This document shows positions 6,806 to 13,543 of a stretch of 13,543 nt of DNA, piece after piece. How positions within the stretch are numbered: the stretch's first letter is position 1; each line of letters starts with the position of its first letter. This stretch comes from Intestinibacter sp. (GTDB lineage: Bacteria > Bacillota > Clostridia > Peptostreptococcales > Peptostreptococcaceae): contig NZ_JALEXO010000112.1 of NCBI RefSeq assembly GCF_022780145.1, positions 1 to 13,543 on the forward strand. Reading direction: 5' to 3'. The notes under the pieces were generated by a model. That model was not told the DNA's origin. It saw nothing but the letters and a program-made list of their open reading frames with translations, and made no database searches. The position numbers were made by a program, and so were the translations under genes.

Positions 6806-7870
6806 TTATATAGCTGACATTTTCTTTGTTTGGTCTTCTGTTATAAGTGCATCTATCATTTCATCTAGATCACCATCTAAGAAAGATTCTAATTTATATA
6901 ATGTTAAATTTATTCTATGGTCACTTACTCTTCCTTGTGGGAAATTATAAGTTCTTATTCTTTCAGATCTATCTCCTGTACCAACTTGGCTCTTTCTTTC
7001 AGCTGCTATATCGTCGTGTTGTTCAGCTAGTGCTTTGTCGTATAATCTAGCCTTTAATACCTTCATAGCTTTTTCTTTATTTTTTAATTGTGATTTTTCA
7101 TCTTGGCAAGAAACTACTTCACCTGTTGGGATATGAGTGATTCTTACAGCTGAGTCAGTTGTATTTACGCATTGTCCACCGTTTCCAGAAGCTCTAAACA
7201 CGTCTATTCTTAAGTCGTTTGGATTGATTTCTACTTCTACATCTTCTACTTCTGGTAAAACTGCTACTGTTGCAGTTGAAGTATGTATTCTACCGCCTGA
7301 TTCAGTTGTTGGTATTCTTTGAACTCTATGAACACCTGATTCGTATTTAAGTCTAGAGTAAGCTCCTTTACCTTTTATCATGAAAGAAACTTCTTTGTAT
7401 CCACCTACACCTGTATCACTTGCACTTAGAAGTTCAGTTTTCCATCTTCTTCTTTCAGCATATCTAGAGTACATTCTGAATAAATCTCCAGCGAATAAAG
7501 CAGCTTCATCTCCACCTGCTCCACCTCTGATTTCAACTATAACGTTCTTATCATCGTTAGGGTCTTTAGGTAATAATAATACTTTTAATTCGTCTTCTAT
7601 TGGTTCTACCTTAGATTCTAATTCTGATAATTCCATTTTAGCTAATTCTCTTAATTCTTCATCAGATTCTTCTTCTAGTATTTCTTTAGATTCTTTTATA
7701 TTGTCTATTACTTCTTTATATTCTCTGTATTTCATTACGATTGGTTCTAAATCAGCGTGTTCTTTCATGTATTTTTGCCATGTTTTTTGGTCGTTTATAA
7801 CTTCTATGTCGCTGATTTTTTCTGTAAGCTCTTTGTATTTATCTTCTAATACTTGCAGTTTATTTAACAT
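6806..7870 (-). CDS. prfA: Peptide chain release factor 1
   Basis: The 354-residue RF1 recognises UAA and UAG stop codons in the ribosomal A site and triggers peptide release. The anticodon-like PxT tripeptide is Pro-Thr-Thr (187-189) in VQRIPTTESGGRIHTS, which marks RF1 and not RF2 (which has SPF). The catalytic GGQ loop is Gly231-Gly232-Gln233 in RASGNGGQCVNTTDSAVR. The N-terminal helical domain (1-100) and the stretch VEIRGGAGGDEAALFAGDLF (112-131) are standard. No programmed frameshift is seen, as expected for RF1. Start ATG 7870-7868 follows GGAAGGTG. It begins 12 bases after prmC, whose product methylates Gln233. A strong terminator follows. Confidence 0.98.
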   Translation of the reverse strand: MLNKLQVLEDKYKELTEKISDIEVINDQKTWQKYMKEHADLEPIVMKYREYKEVIDNIKESKEILEEESDEELRELAKMELSELESKVEPIEDELKVLLLPKDPNDDKNVIVEIRGGAGGDEAALFAGDLFRMYSRYAERRRWKTELLSASDTGVGGYKEVSFMIKGKGAYSRLKYESGVHRVQRIPTTESGGRIHTSTATVAVLPEVEDVEVEINPNDLRIDVFRASGNGGQCVNTTDSAVRITHIPTGEVVSCQDEKSQLKNKEKAMKVLKARLYDKALAEQHDDIAAERKSQVGTGDRSERIRTYNFPQGRVSDHRINLTLYKLESFLDGDLDEMIDALITEDQTKKMSAI

Positions 7871-7882
7871 TTTTTCACCTTC

Positions 7883-8734
7883 CTAATTATTATAAAATCC
7901 TATTACTACTCTTTCAAATCCTTGCAAATCAGATTTGGTATATATACCCTTAAAACCATTTTGTTGCATAATTTTACTTACATCAGATGCTTGATCATGT
8001 CCAACTTCATATGCCAATATTCCATTTTCATTTAAAAATTCTCTAGACTCTCTTGTTATCTTTCTATAAAAATCAAGTCCATCTTCTCCACCTTCTAACG
8101 CATTATAAGGCTCGAAATCTTTTACCTGTCTATCTAATCCATCTATATCTGATTTTTTTATATATGGTGGATTAGATACTATTATATCAAATTTATTTTC
8201 TCTTGATACATTTGAAAAGACATCTGATTTGATAAAATCTATTCGTTCATCCACTTTGTTTGAAACGGCATTTTTAGATGCTATTTCTAAGGCAATATCA
8301 GAAATATCTACTGATACTATATGTGATTTATCTAAATATTTAGCTAGGCTAACAGTAATTGCTCCTGAACCTGTACCTATATCTAAAATATTCAATCCTG
8401 TTTTATTATTGCATATATTTATAATTTCTTCTACTAATGTTTCTGTATCTGGTCTAGGAATCAAAACTCCCTCTTTCACAAAAAAATCCAATCCCATAAA
8501 TTCTCTATTTCCTAAAATATAAGCAATTGGTCTTTGATTCAATCTATCCTTCATCATTTCTAGAAAATATTTTTCTTGATCCTCGCTTAATTCTTTATCT
8601 AAGTACATTCTTATATACATAGAATCAACATCTCCCAATGCTCTCTTTAAAAGTAGTTCGACATCTAATCTAGGAGTATCGCTAATATTTTCTAGCTCTC
8701 GGCAATATTTTATAATTATTTCTTTAATAGTCAT
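7883..8734 (-). CDS. prmC: Release factor glutamine N5-methyltransferase
   Basis: This 283-residue SAM-dependent enzyme methylates the glutamine of the GGQ motif in release factors, raising termination efficiency. The N-terminal substrate-binding helical domain (about 1-80) ends with RPIAYILGNREFMG (68-81). The Rossmann methyltransferase domain follows with PRPDTE (93-98), the SAM-binding loop ILDIGTGSGAI (116-126), the acidic VDIS strand end (142-145) and the catalytic NPPY (188-191), the site that binds the target glutamine amide. The C-terminal FYRKITRESREFL and FERVVIGF stretches are also typical. Start ATG 8734-8732 follows AAGGGG. It lies between yqhQ (10-base gap) and its substrate gene prfA (12-base gap), a conserved pairing in bacteria. 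Confidence 0.97.
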   Translation of the reverse strand: MTIKEIIIKYCRELENISDTPRLDVELLLKRALGDVDSMYIRMYLDKELSEDQEKYFLEMMKDRLNQRPIAYILGNREFMGLDFFVKEGVLIPRPDTETLVEEIINICNNKTGLNILDIGTGSGAITVSLAKYLDKSHIVSVDISDIALEIASKNAVSNKVDERIDFIKSDVFSNVSRENKFDIIVSNPPYIKKSDIDGLDRQVKDFEPYNALEGGEDGLDFYRKITRESREFLNENGILAYEVGHDQASDVSKIMQQNGFKGIYTKSDLQGFERVVIGFYNN

Positions 8735-8744
8735 AAATTACCCC

Positions 8745-9656
8745 TTAATTCTCACCTAATGCTGCCTTAAGTGCTGCTATTGCAACCTCTAATTGTCCGT
8801 CATCAGGCTCTTTTGTAGTTATTTTTTGCATCATCATCCCTGGATATGCGACAATTTTGCTTAAAATATTATTATATTTCCCAAGAAATTTTATTATTTC
8901 ATAAGATATTCCTGCAACTATCGGTATGCATAAAATTCTTATAGCTACTCTTAAAAATGGATTTGGCCATCCAAAAAAAGAAAACAATATAATGGATATA
9001 AACATAACTATAAATAAAAAATTTGTACCGCATCTAGGATGCAATCTTCCAAATTTTCTAGCATTCTCAACTGTCAATTCTAAATCATTTTCATAACAAT
9101 AGACGGTTTTATGCTCGGCACCATGATATTCAAATACTCTCTTGATATCTGAATTCAAGGAAACTATAGCCATATAAGCTATCAGTATCGCTATTCTAAT
9201 CGCGCCTTCGATTAAATTAAGTGCTATATGACTATCTATTATCTTAGCAAATAATCCACCTATAAAAGTAGGTATCAACACAAAAATACCAACAGAAAGC
9301 AATAAAGATATTATTAAAGACACTACTATTATTGCATCATTTGCCTTTTCTTTAAATATTTTTTTAAGAAATCTATCTATAGCATCCTCTTCCTCTTCTT
9401 CTAAGAAAAACTCCGAAGAAAAATTCAAACTCTTTATTCCACTGACCATTGTATCTATTAAAATAAATCCCCCTCTTAAAAAAGGAATTTTATCTATTTT
9501 TTTATCTCTTACCCAGCTTTTAATCTTATCCTTTTTTATCTCTATCTCTCCATTAGGCTTTCTAACCGCAATAGCTTTGTAATCCTCTGACTGCATCATT
9601 ACTCCCTCTATTACAGCCTGGCCTCCGACTTTGCCTAATCTTTTTTTATTTTCCAT
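8745..9656 (-). CDS. yqhQ: DUF1385 family membrane protein (YqhQ-like)
   Basis: This 303-residue protein is of the DUF1385/YqhQ family; its biochemical role is not established as far as I know. The opening GKVGGQAVIEGVMMQS (8-23) and the central HGAEHKTVYCYEN (178-190) followed by RLHPRCGTNFLFI (204-216) are the family's strongest blocks. Four hydrophobic segments are seen at about 108-136, 147-167, 211-230 and 234-258, with the His/Glu/Cys-rich block between the second and third. A run of acidic residues (EEEEED, 86-91) precedes the first. The ATG (9656-9654) follows AAGGAG. It heads the operon with prmC and prfA, which in many Firmicutes is its usual company; whether that reflects shared function is unknown. 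Confidence 0.88.
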   Translation of the reverse strand: MENKKRLGKVGGQAVIEGVMMQSEDYKAIAVRKPNGEIEIKKDKIKSWVRDKKIDKIPFLRGGFILIDTMVSGIKSLNFSSEFFLEEEEEDAIDRFLKKIFKEKANDAIIVVSLIISLLLSVGIFVLIPTFIGGLFAKIIDSHIALNLIEGAIRIAILIAYMAIVSLNSDIKRVFEYHGAEHKTVYCYENDLELTVENARKFGRLHPRCGTNFLFIVMFISIILFSFFGWPNPFLRVAIRILCIPIVAGISYEIIKFLGKYNNILSKIVAYPGMMMQKITTKEPDDGQLEVAIAALKAALGEN

Positions 9657-9665
9657 AACATTCTC

Positions 9666-9682
9666 CTTAACCCGCGATTAAG
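9666..9682 (-). promoter_or_regulatory. Small hairpin overlapping the yqhQ ribosome binding site
   Basis: In the mRNA leader, CTTAA and TTAAG pair around the loop TCGCGGG, and the second arm contains the first bases of the AAGGAG site. The stem has only five pairs, so any effect on translation would be modest. Confidence 0.3.
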
Positions 9683-9698
9683 TTTTTACACATCTAAT

Positions 9699-9707
9699 AT
9701 TATATCA
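9699..9707 (-). promoter_or_regulatory. Extended -10 promoter for yqhQ-prmC-prfA
   Basis: TGATATAAT on the minus strand is a full extended -10 element, 42 bases upstream of the yqhQ ATG and downstream of the rpmE terminator. The -35 region is only a T-run, which is tolerable with an extended -10. Confidence 0.65.
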
Positions 9708-9784
9708 AATTTACAGTATTAAAAAAGGGCATGTTGAAAAATAAAAAATCTTTTATCCTATACATCCCTCGTAATTATCGTAAA

Positions 9785-9823
9785 AATAAAATAGAGGCTG
9801 GAAAACCAACCCCTGTTTTTTTT
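9785..9823 (-). terminator. Intrinsic terminator after rpmE, possibly bidirectional
   Basis: On the minus strand AGGGGTTGG and CCAGCCTCT pair over nine positions (two G-U) with a TTTT loop, followed by ATTTTATTTTT. It begins 14 bases after the rpmE stop. Read on the plus strand the same hairpin is followed by eight T (9816-9823), so it could also stop opposing transcription. Confidence 0.82.
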
Positions 9824-9828
9824 GAATA

Positions 9829-10029
9829 TTATTCCATGTTGAATCTTTTTTTGAATTTGTCGATTCTTCCACCTTTTTCTATATTCTTTTGTTTTCCTGT
9901 ATAGAAAGGATGGCATTGAGAACAAATTTCAACTCTTATTTCGTCCTTAGTTGAACCAGCCATGAAAGTATTTCCACAAGCACAACGTACTTCTACTTCT
10001 TTATATTTTGGTTGTATATCTTTTTGCAT
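9829..10029 (-). CDS. rpmE: 50S ribosomal protein L31 (zinc-binding type)
   Basis: The 66-residue L31 is a late-assembling protein bridging the two ribosomal subunits. Four cysteines, Cys16 and Cys18 (RCACGN) plus Cys36 and Cys39 (ICSQCHPFYTG), mark the zinc-binding (C+) form. The family end block TGKQ...GGRIDKFKKRF is complete. A GTG three codons upstream is in frame but forms part of the AGAGGTG ribosome binding site, so I choose the ATG at 10029-10027. Two tandem promoters lie upstream and an intrinsic terminator follows, so it can be expressed independently of rho. In species with a zinc-free paralogue, the C+ form is the zinc-replete version; no paralogue is in this window. Confidence 0.97.
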   Translation of the reverse strand: MQKDIQPKYKEVEVRCACGNTFMAGSTKDEIRVEICSQCHPFYTGKQKNIEKGGRIDKFKKRFNME

Positions 10030-10065
10030 TATTGTCACCTCTTTTTTCTTTATATTTTAAAATTA

Positions 10066-10093
10066 ATTATACTAATTTTTTTTACTTCTTCAA
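10066..10093 (-). promoter_or_regulatory. rpmE promoter P2 (proximal)
   Basis: TTGAAG (10093-10088), a 16-base A-rich spacer and a perfect TATAAT (10071-10066) lie 37 bases upstream of the rpmE ATG. The A-rich context lowers confidence, but both hexamers are good. Confidence 0.55.
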
Positions 10094-10107
10094 ATATCAA
10101 CTCCAAC

Positions 10108-10136
10108 ATTATATCATATGTTTTCGAAGGGTTCAA
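10108..10136 (-). promoter_or_regulatory. rpmE promoter P1 (distal), near-consensus
   Basis: TTGAAC (10136-10131), a 17-base spacer and TGATATAAT (10116-10108) give a -35, optimal spacing and an extended -10 together. It starts 24 bases past the rho stop. Confidence 0.78.
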
Positions 10137-10159
10137 GCATTTTTAACAGTCTTTAAAAT

Positions 10160-11818
10160 TTATTTATTAAGCTCTCCATTTATATTGTTTATAAATTCTT
10201 CATTAGTTTTTGTTCTCTTCAATGCTTCTAATATATTATCTGTAACCTCTAGTACAGAATTGTTGCTCATTTCTTTTCTTAATTTCCATAAAGCAGCTTT
10301 TTCTTTATCTGATAATAATAGATCTTCTCTTCTTGTTCCAGATTTATAGATATCTACAGCTGGGAAAATTCTCTTTTCTGCTAATTTTCTATCTAGATGT
10401 AGTTCCATATTACCTGTACCTTTGAATTCTTCAAATATTACATCGTCCATTCTTGAACCAGTTTCAACTAAAGCTGTAGCTAAAATAGTAAGAGACCCAC
10501 CTTGTCTTATATTTCTAGCTGCACCGAAGAATTTTTTAGGTCCATGTAATGCACCTGGATCTAAACCACCTGATAGCGTTCTTCCTGTAGGTGAAATAGT
10601 TAGGTTATAAGCCCTAGCTAGTCTTGTTATACTATCTAATAATATAACAACATCCTTTCCATGCTCAACTAATCTCTGTGCTCTATTTAAGACCATTTCC
10701 GCTACCTTTACATGATGATTTGAAACTTGATCAAATGTTGAATATATAACATCTGCATCAATAGACTCCTTCATATCTGTAACTTCTTCAGGTCGTTCAT
10801 CTATTAATAATACTATCAATTCCACATTTGGATAATTTTTTACTATACTATTTGCGACACTTTTTAAAAGAATAGTTTTACCCGCCTTAGGAGGCGCAAC
10901 AATTAAACCTCTTTGTCCTTTTCCTATTGGTGATATTAAATCTATCAATCTAGTAGATATTTCATTTGGTTGTTTTTCTAAAGTTAATCTTTCTTCTGGA
11001 TATATAGGAGTTAATGTTTCAAAAGACTTTCTTTGTATTGCAGTTTCTGGATCTTCATCATTTATCTTTTGAACAAATAAAAGAGCTCTAAATTTTTCTC
11101 CTGTTTTAGGATGTCTTGTTATACCTCTTACCTTATCTCCTGTCTTCATATTAAATCTTCTTATTTGAGAAGGAGATACATATACATCATTTTCTGTAGA
11201 TAAATAATTTGAACCTCTCAAAAATCCAAATCCATCTGGTAATATTTCTAATACACCTACTACTTCATCATCCTTTGAAGTATTAAATTCATTTATTATT
11301 TTAGATTCCTCTACTACCTTAGGTGTATAATTTCCCTTTGTATTATTAGAAGATTTATTGTCGTTATTTTGTTGTTTATTATCATTTTTTTGAAATTTAT
11401 TGTAATTTCTTTGATTATTTATATTTCCTTGAGTATTATTTTTTGTATAATTTTTATTTTCGTATTTATTATTTTTATTATTTTCAGGTTTGTATGGTGT
11501 TTGTTTTATATTATCTGTACTTTCAGTTTTATTATCTTCATCTACTTTAGTATGTTTTTCATCTAAGATTTCTTTCTCTTCTTTTTCTAAATCCTTATTT
11601 TTATCCGTATCTTTGTTTTCTTTTATTATTTTGTTTTCTTCCTTAGTTGCATCCGTATCATCATTTTTTAATTTATTAACAGCTTCCTTTATTTTTTCAA
11701 TTAAATCCGCTTTTTTATACTTAGTTACTGACTTTACATTTAACTCTTTTGCAATTTCTCTTAATTGAGCTAATGTTTGACTGTTCAAGTCATTTAGATT
11801 AATATTTTCTATATTCAA
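10160..11818 (-). CDS. rho: Transcription termination factor Rho with long Asn-rich insertion
   Basis: Rho is a hexameric RNA-dependent ATPase helicase that ends transcription. This copy has 552 residues against 419 in E. coli. An N-terminal Rho_N helical domain (about 6-45) is followed by a charged Lys/Glu/Asp stretch (50-110) and an Asn-rich low-complexity stretch (111-166; 21 Asn and 5 Gln in 56 residues). The cold-shock-like RNA-binding domain is at about 186-250 (DGFGFLR at 195-201). The ATPase core has Walker A APPKAGKT (308-315), Walker B LLIDERPEEV (337-346), and the secondary-site segments LLDSITRLARAYN (393-405) and GALHGPKKFFGAARNIRQGG (422-441). All catalytic motifs are intact. 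Start is TTG 11818-11816, six bases after AGGAGG, with no alternative ATG nearby. It has its own promoter; I see no clear terminator after it. Confidence 0.96.
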   Translation of the reverse strand: MNIENINLNDLNSQTLAQLREIAKELNVKSVTKYKKADLIEKIKEAVNKLKNDDTDATKEENKIIKENKDTDKNKDLEKEEKEILDEKHTKVDEDNKTESTDNIKQTPYKPENNKNNKYENKNYTKNNTQGNINNQRNYNKFQKNDNKQQNNDNKSSNNTKGNYTPKVVEESKIINEFNTSKDDEVVGVLEILPDGFGFLRGSNYLSTENDVYVSPSQIRRFNMKTGDKVRGITRHPKTGEKFRALLFVQKINDEDPETAIQRKSFETLTPIYPEERLTLEKQPNEISTRLIDLISPIGKGQRGLIVAPPKAGKTILLKSVANSIVKNYPNVELIVLLIDERPEEVTDMKESIDADVIYSTFDQVSNHHVKVAEMVLNRAQRLVEHGKDVVILLDSITRLARAYNLTISPTGRTLSGGLDPGALHGPKKFFGAARNIRQGGSLTILATALVETGSRMDDVIFEEFKGTGNMELHLDRKLAEKRIFPAVDIYKSGTRREDLLLSDKEKAALWKLRKEMSNNSVLEVTDNILEALKRTKTNEEFINNINGELNK

Positions 11819-11924
11819 AATAGGCCTCCTCGCTCACAATTTTTATTTAAATTATTTTAATTTGGAAATAAACGGCATGAAAAAGAAAAGATATTTATTT
11901 TAGCTCGAACATAATTACAATCTA

Positions 11925-11954
11925 ATAATAGCATTTTTTTTATATTATGGTCAA
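11925..11954 (-). promoter_or_regulatory. rho promoter and ~100-base leader
   Basis: TTGACC (11954-11949), an 18-base spacer and TGCTATTAT (11933-11925, extended -10) form a strong sigma-A promoter about 107 bases upstream of the rho start. The leader from about 11918 to 11819 has no obvious terminator hairpin. Rho genes are often autoregulated in their leaders, but nothing in the sequence proves it here. Confidence 0.7.
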
Positions 11955-12012
11955 TAAATAAAATAAAATACATATTTGTATACATTTTTTTGCTAAATAT
12001 ATTTACACATAT

Positions 12013-12062
12013 AAAAAATAATCCATTGTTTTTGCCAATATACAACAAAATAAATGGATTAT
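12013..12062 (-). terminator. Intrinsic terminator after glpX
   Basis: On the minus strand ATAATCCATT and AATGGATTAT pair perfectly over 10 bp, followed by TTTTTT (12018-12013). The 25-base loop is long but has a small inner stem (TTGTT/AACAA). It lies 34 bases past the glpX stop and separates glpX from rho. Confidence 0.75.
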
Positions 12063-12095
12063 CTTCTTATTAATTCAAATTTTTAACAATATTTT

Positions 12096-13097
12096 CTATT
12101 CCATATTGTATTTTTTCATTAAATCTATTAATATTTGATTTTTATCTAAATTATGTATAGCATTTACAAATCTTATAGTTCCTGTTTTTCCTCTCATTAC
12201 TACAGATTCTGTTTTAGCTTTATTATCTCCAATATGAATTACACCTTTTAATAGATTTCCTTCTGTAATCCCTGTAGCCGCAAAGAATAAATCGTCTCCC
12301 TTTGCTAAATCATCTATAGTTAATTTCTTTTGGATATCTTCATCTGAGAATCCCATTTCATGACATCTATTTCTTTCTTGTTCGCTTAATGGATAAATTT
12401 GGGCTTGCATATCTCCACCCATACATTTTATAGCAGCAGCTGTTATTACACCTTCTGGTCCTCCACCGATTCCCATTAGCATATCAACACCTGTTTCCTC
12501 AAAGCAAGTTGCAATACCAGCTGCAACATCTCCGTCTCCAAACATTCTTATCTTGCAACCTAATTTTCTAGCTGGTTCAAATATATAGTTATGTCTTTCT
12601 CTATCTTGAGCCATGATTGTCATTTGAGTTGGTTTTTTTCCTAAAGCCTTTGAAACATTTAATATATTTTCTTCTACACTTTTATCTAAATCTATTGCAC
12701 CCTTTGCCTTTGGTCCTACAACTATTTTTTTCATATAAGTATCTGGTGCATTTAATAGAGAACCCTTTTTACCCATCGCTATTACTGATATAGCATTTGG
12801 AAGTCCTTTTGCTATTAATGTAGTCCCATCAAGTGGATCTACAGCTATGTCAACCTCCATACATCCTTCTTCTTGGCTGCCGACCTTTTCTCCTATATAT
12901 AACATCGGAGCTTCGTCAAGCTCTCCCTCTCCAATTACAACTTCACCCTTTATTTTTACTGATTCAAAAGCTCTTCTCATAGCTTCTACTGCTGCTCCAT
13001 CAGCACCATCTTTATCTCCTCTACCCATAAATTGTGATGACACTAATGCTGCTGCCTCTGTAACTCTTACAAGCTCTAATGCTAAATTTCTATCCAT
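12096..13097 (-). CDS. glpX: Fructose-1,6-bisphosphatase class II (GlpX)
   Basis: This 333-residue enzyme hydrolyses fructose 1,6-bisphosphate to fructose 6-phosphate in gluconeogenesis, using Mn2+ or Mg2+. It belongs to the lithium-sensitive phosphatase fold: GEGELDEAPM (56-65) and VDPLDGTT (86-93) hold metal ligands, GDGD (187-190) and GIGGGPEGV (209-217) complete the active site. The N-terminal RNLALELVRVTEAAAL opening is typical of GlpX. Length matches the family. Start ATG 13097-13095 follows AAGGAG. It is flanked by terminators on both sides, so it appears to be transcribed alone. Association of glpX with rho and rpmE is seen in other Firmicutes including B. subtilis. Confidence 0.97.
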   Translation of the reverse strand: MDRNLALELVRVTEAAALVSSQFMGRGDKDGADGAAVEAMRRAFESVKIKGEVVIGEGELDEAPMLYIGEKVGSQEEGCMEVDIAVDPLDGTTLIAKGLPNAISVIAMGKKGSLLNAPDTYMKKIVVGPKAKGAIDLDKSVEENILNVSKALGKKPTQMTIMAQDRERHNYIFEPARKLGCKIRMFGDGDVAAGIATCFEETGVDMLMGIGGGPEGVITAAAIKCMGGDMQAQIYPLSEQERNRCHEMGFSDEDIQKKLTIDDLAKGDDLFFAATGITEGNLLKGVIHIGDNKAKTESVVMRGKTGTIRFVNAIHNLDKNQILIDLMKKYNME

Positions 13098-13194
13098 TTT
13101 TTTCTCCTTTTTATACTTATTTTTAATTTATATCATTCTAATTCATTTAAATTATATATATACTCTAGTCTTTTATTTATTATTACCACTAAAT

Positions 13195-13222
13195 ATTATA
13201 CATTATTTACTTTTGATGTCTA
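13195..13222 (-). promoter_or_regulatory. Probable glpX promoter
   Basis: TAGACA (13222-13217), a 16-base spacer and a perfect TATAAT (13200-13195) lie about 98 bases upstream of the glpX ATG and downstream of the preceding terminator. Five of six -35 bases match the consensus. Confidence 0.62.
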
Positions 13223-13285
13223 CTATTTAATTTTAATAAATACGATTTCCTGCAATTTTTTTGTAAAAATTTCCTAGAAAATAAT

Positions 13286-13341
13286 AAAATGCAAAAAAAG
13301 CCACCGTATATATTTACACGATGACCTTTAATTTGCATTTT
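13286..13341 (-). terminator. Intrinsic terminator upstream of glpX
   Basis: On the minus strand AGGTCATCG and CGGTGGCTT pair over nine positions (three G-U), with a 12-base loop, followed by a T-run. An outer dyad, AAAATGCAAA with TTTGCATTTT (10 bp), encloses it. It ends the unit that contains the 37-residue protein. Confidence 0.85.
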
Positions 13342-13349
13342 TAGATTTT

Positions 13350-13463
13350 TTATAAATACCATGAAATAACACTTATCAAAGTAGTAATACTTGTTACTAT
13401 TAAAACTACTGCTATTCCAATGGCAATTATTTTATTCATTTTAGCTTGTTTACTTTTAGCCAA
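13350..13463 (-). CDS. 37-residue single-span membrane protein
   Basis: I do not recognise this small protein with certainty. It starts at a TTG (13463-13461) placed seven bases after AGAGGT and runs MAKSKQAKMNK, then one hydrophobic helix (about 12-35) and a short end WYL. The ATG at codon 9 has no ribosome binding site. The layout, a basic N-terminus followed by one membrane span, resembles small uncharacterised Firmicute families such as DUF4044, but that link is tentative. It begins 15 bases after the stop of the upstream gene and is followed within nine bases by the outer dyad of a strong terminator, so it is the last gene of that operon. The good binding site, codon phase and terminator position argue that it is real. 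Confidence 0.6.
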   Translation of the reverse strand: MAKSKQAKMNKIIAIGIAVVLIVTSITTLISVISWYL

Positions 13464-13478
13464 TTCTATTACCTCTTT

Positions 13479-13543
13479 CTATTTTTCAGCTTTACTGTTA
13501 TCAACCTTCAAATCTTCAGATGCTGCTACTTCCTTTTCAAAAG
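13479..13543 (-). CDS. C-terminal tail of an unidentified gene (5' part outside window)
   Basis: The last 20 codons of a reading frame enter from the right edge and end at TAG (13481-13479). The tail FEKEVAASEDLKVDNSKAEK is hydrophilic and rich in Lys, Glu and Asp, like a disordered C-terminus. It is too short to name. The next frame, the 37-residue protein, follows after 15 bases that carry its ribosome binding site, so both are probably cotranscribed. Confidence 0.6.
   Translation of the reverse strand, partial: FEKEVAASEDLKVDNSKAEK

Noticed and set aside
7380..7886. 168-codon plus-strand open frame
   Set aside because: It lies opposite prfA, a fully convincing gene, and its Ser/Leu-rich product is what the antisense of such codons gives. 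It has no credible binding site.
11857..12048. 63-codon minus-strand open frame between glpX and rho
   Set aside because: It overlaps the glpX terminator and the rho promoter, has no ribosome binding site before its start, and reads as Phe/Ile/Lys/Asn-rich translation of AT-rich DNA.
12847..13230. 127-codon plus-strand open frame
   Set aside because: Mostly the antisense of the glpX 5' region, with a low-complexity tail through the glpX promoter region; no start signal.
1..13543. Mobile element, CRISPR array, defence island or RNA gene
   Set aside because: No transposase, integrase, spaced direct repeats, or tRNA/rRNA-like GC-rich folds were found. All genes are co-directional housekeeping genes in an order known from other Firmicutes.

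Overview
The window looks like a core-genome segment of a low-GC, Gram-positive anaerobe of the Clostridia. A member of the Peptostreptococcaceae (the Clostridioides difficile neighbourhood) is my best guess. This rests on the very AT-rich DNA, strong AGGAGG-type ribosome binding sites, the gene content, and a gene order (glpX, rho, rpmE, prmC/prfA, sua5, rpiB, upp, atp) that broadly matches the Firmicute arrangement known from Bacillus subtilis. The genus assignment is inference. Every supported gene lies on the minus strand, so transcription runs from high to low coordinates.

Layout in the direction of transcription. The right edge (13543-13350) holds the tail of an unidentified gene and a 37-residue single-membrane-span protein, closed by a clear terminator. 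Next come glpX (gluconeogenic fructose-1,6-bisphosphatase), with its own promoter and terminator, then rho with a consensus promoter and a TTG start. rpmE (zinc-type ribosomal protein L31) follows behind two tandem promoters and ends in a hairpin terminator. A compact operon yqhQ-prmC-prfA has an extended -10 promoter and ends in a strong terminator. It pairs release factor 1 with the methylase that modifies its GGQ loop. Then come a ZIP-family metal transporter and the tRNA threonylcarbamoyladenosine enzyme Sua5, probably one operon. A 311-base gene-free AT-rich stretch with a probable promoter precedes rpiB-upp. A dCMP deaminase (comEB) follows. The left part is the F-type ATP synthase operon in the order atpZ-atpI-atpB-atpE-atpF-atpH, the last gene cut by the window edge.

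Functionally this is housekeeping DNA: energy coupling (F1Fo), nucleotide salvage (upp, comEB), pentose-phosphate and gluconeogenic carbon flow (rpiB, glpX), translation and its termination (rpmE, prfA, prmC, sua5), and transcription termination (rho). I found no mobile element, CRISPR array, tRNA, rRNA or defence system. The points most worth a second look are these: the Na+-type ion-binding signature in the c subunit; a long Asn-rich insertion in Rho that resembles a candidate prion-like domain; a 16-position stem-loop between atpE and atpF; the tandem rpmE promoters; and the 37-residue membrane protein. I see no convincing evidence of a wholly new biological system.
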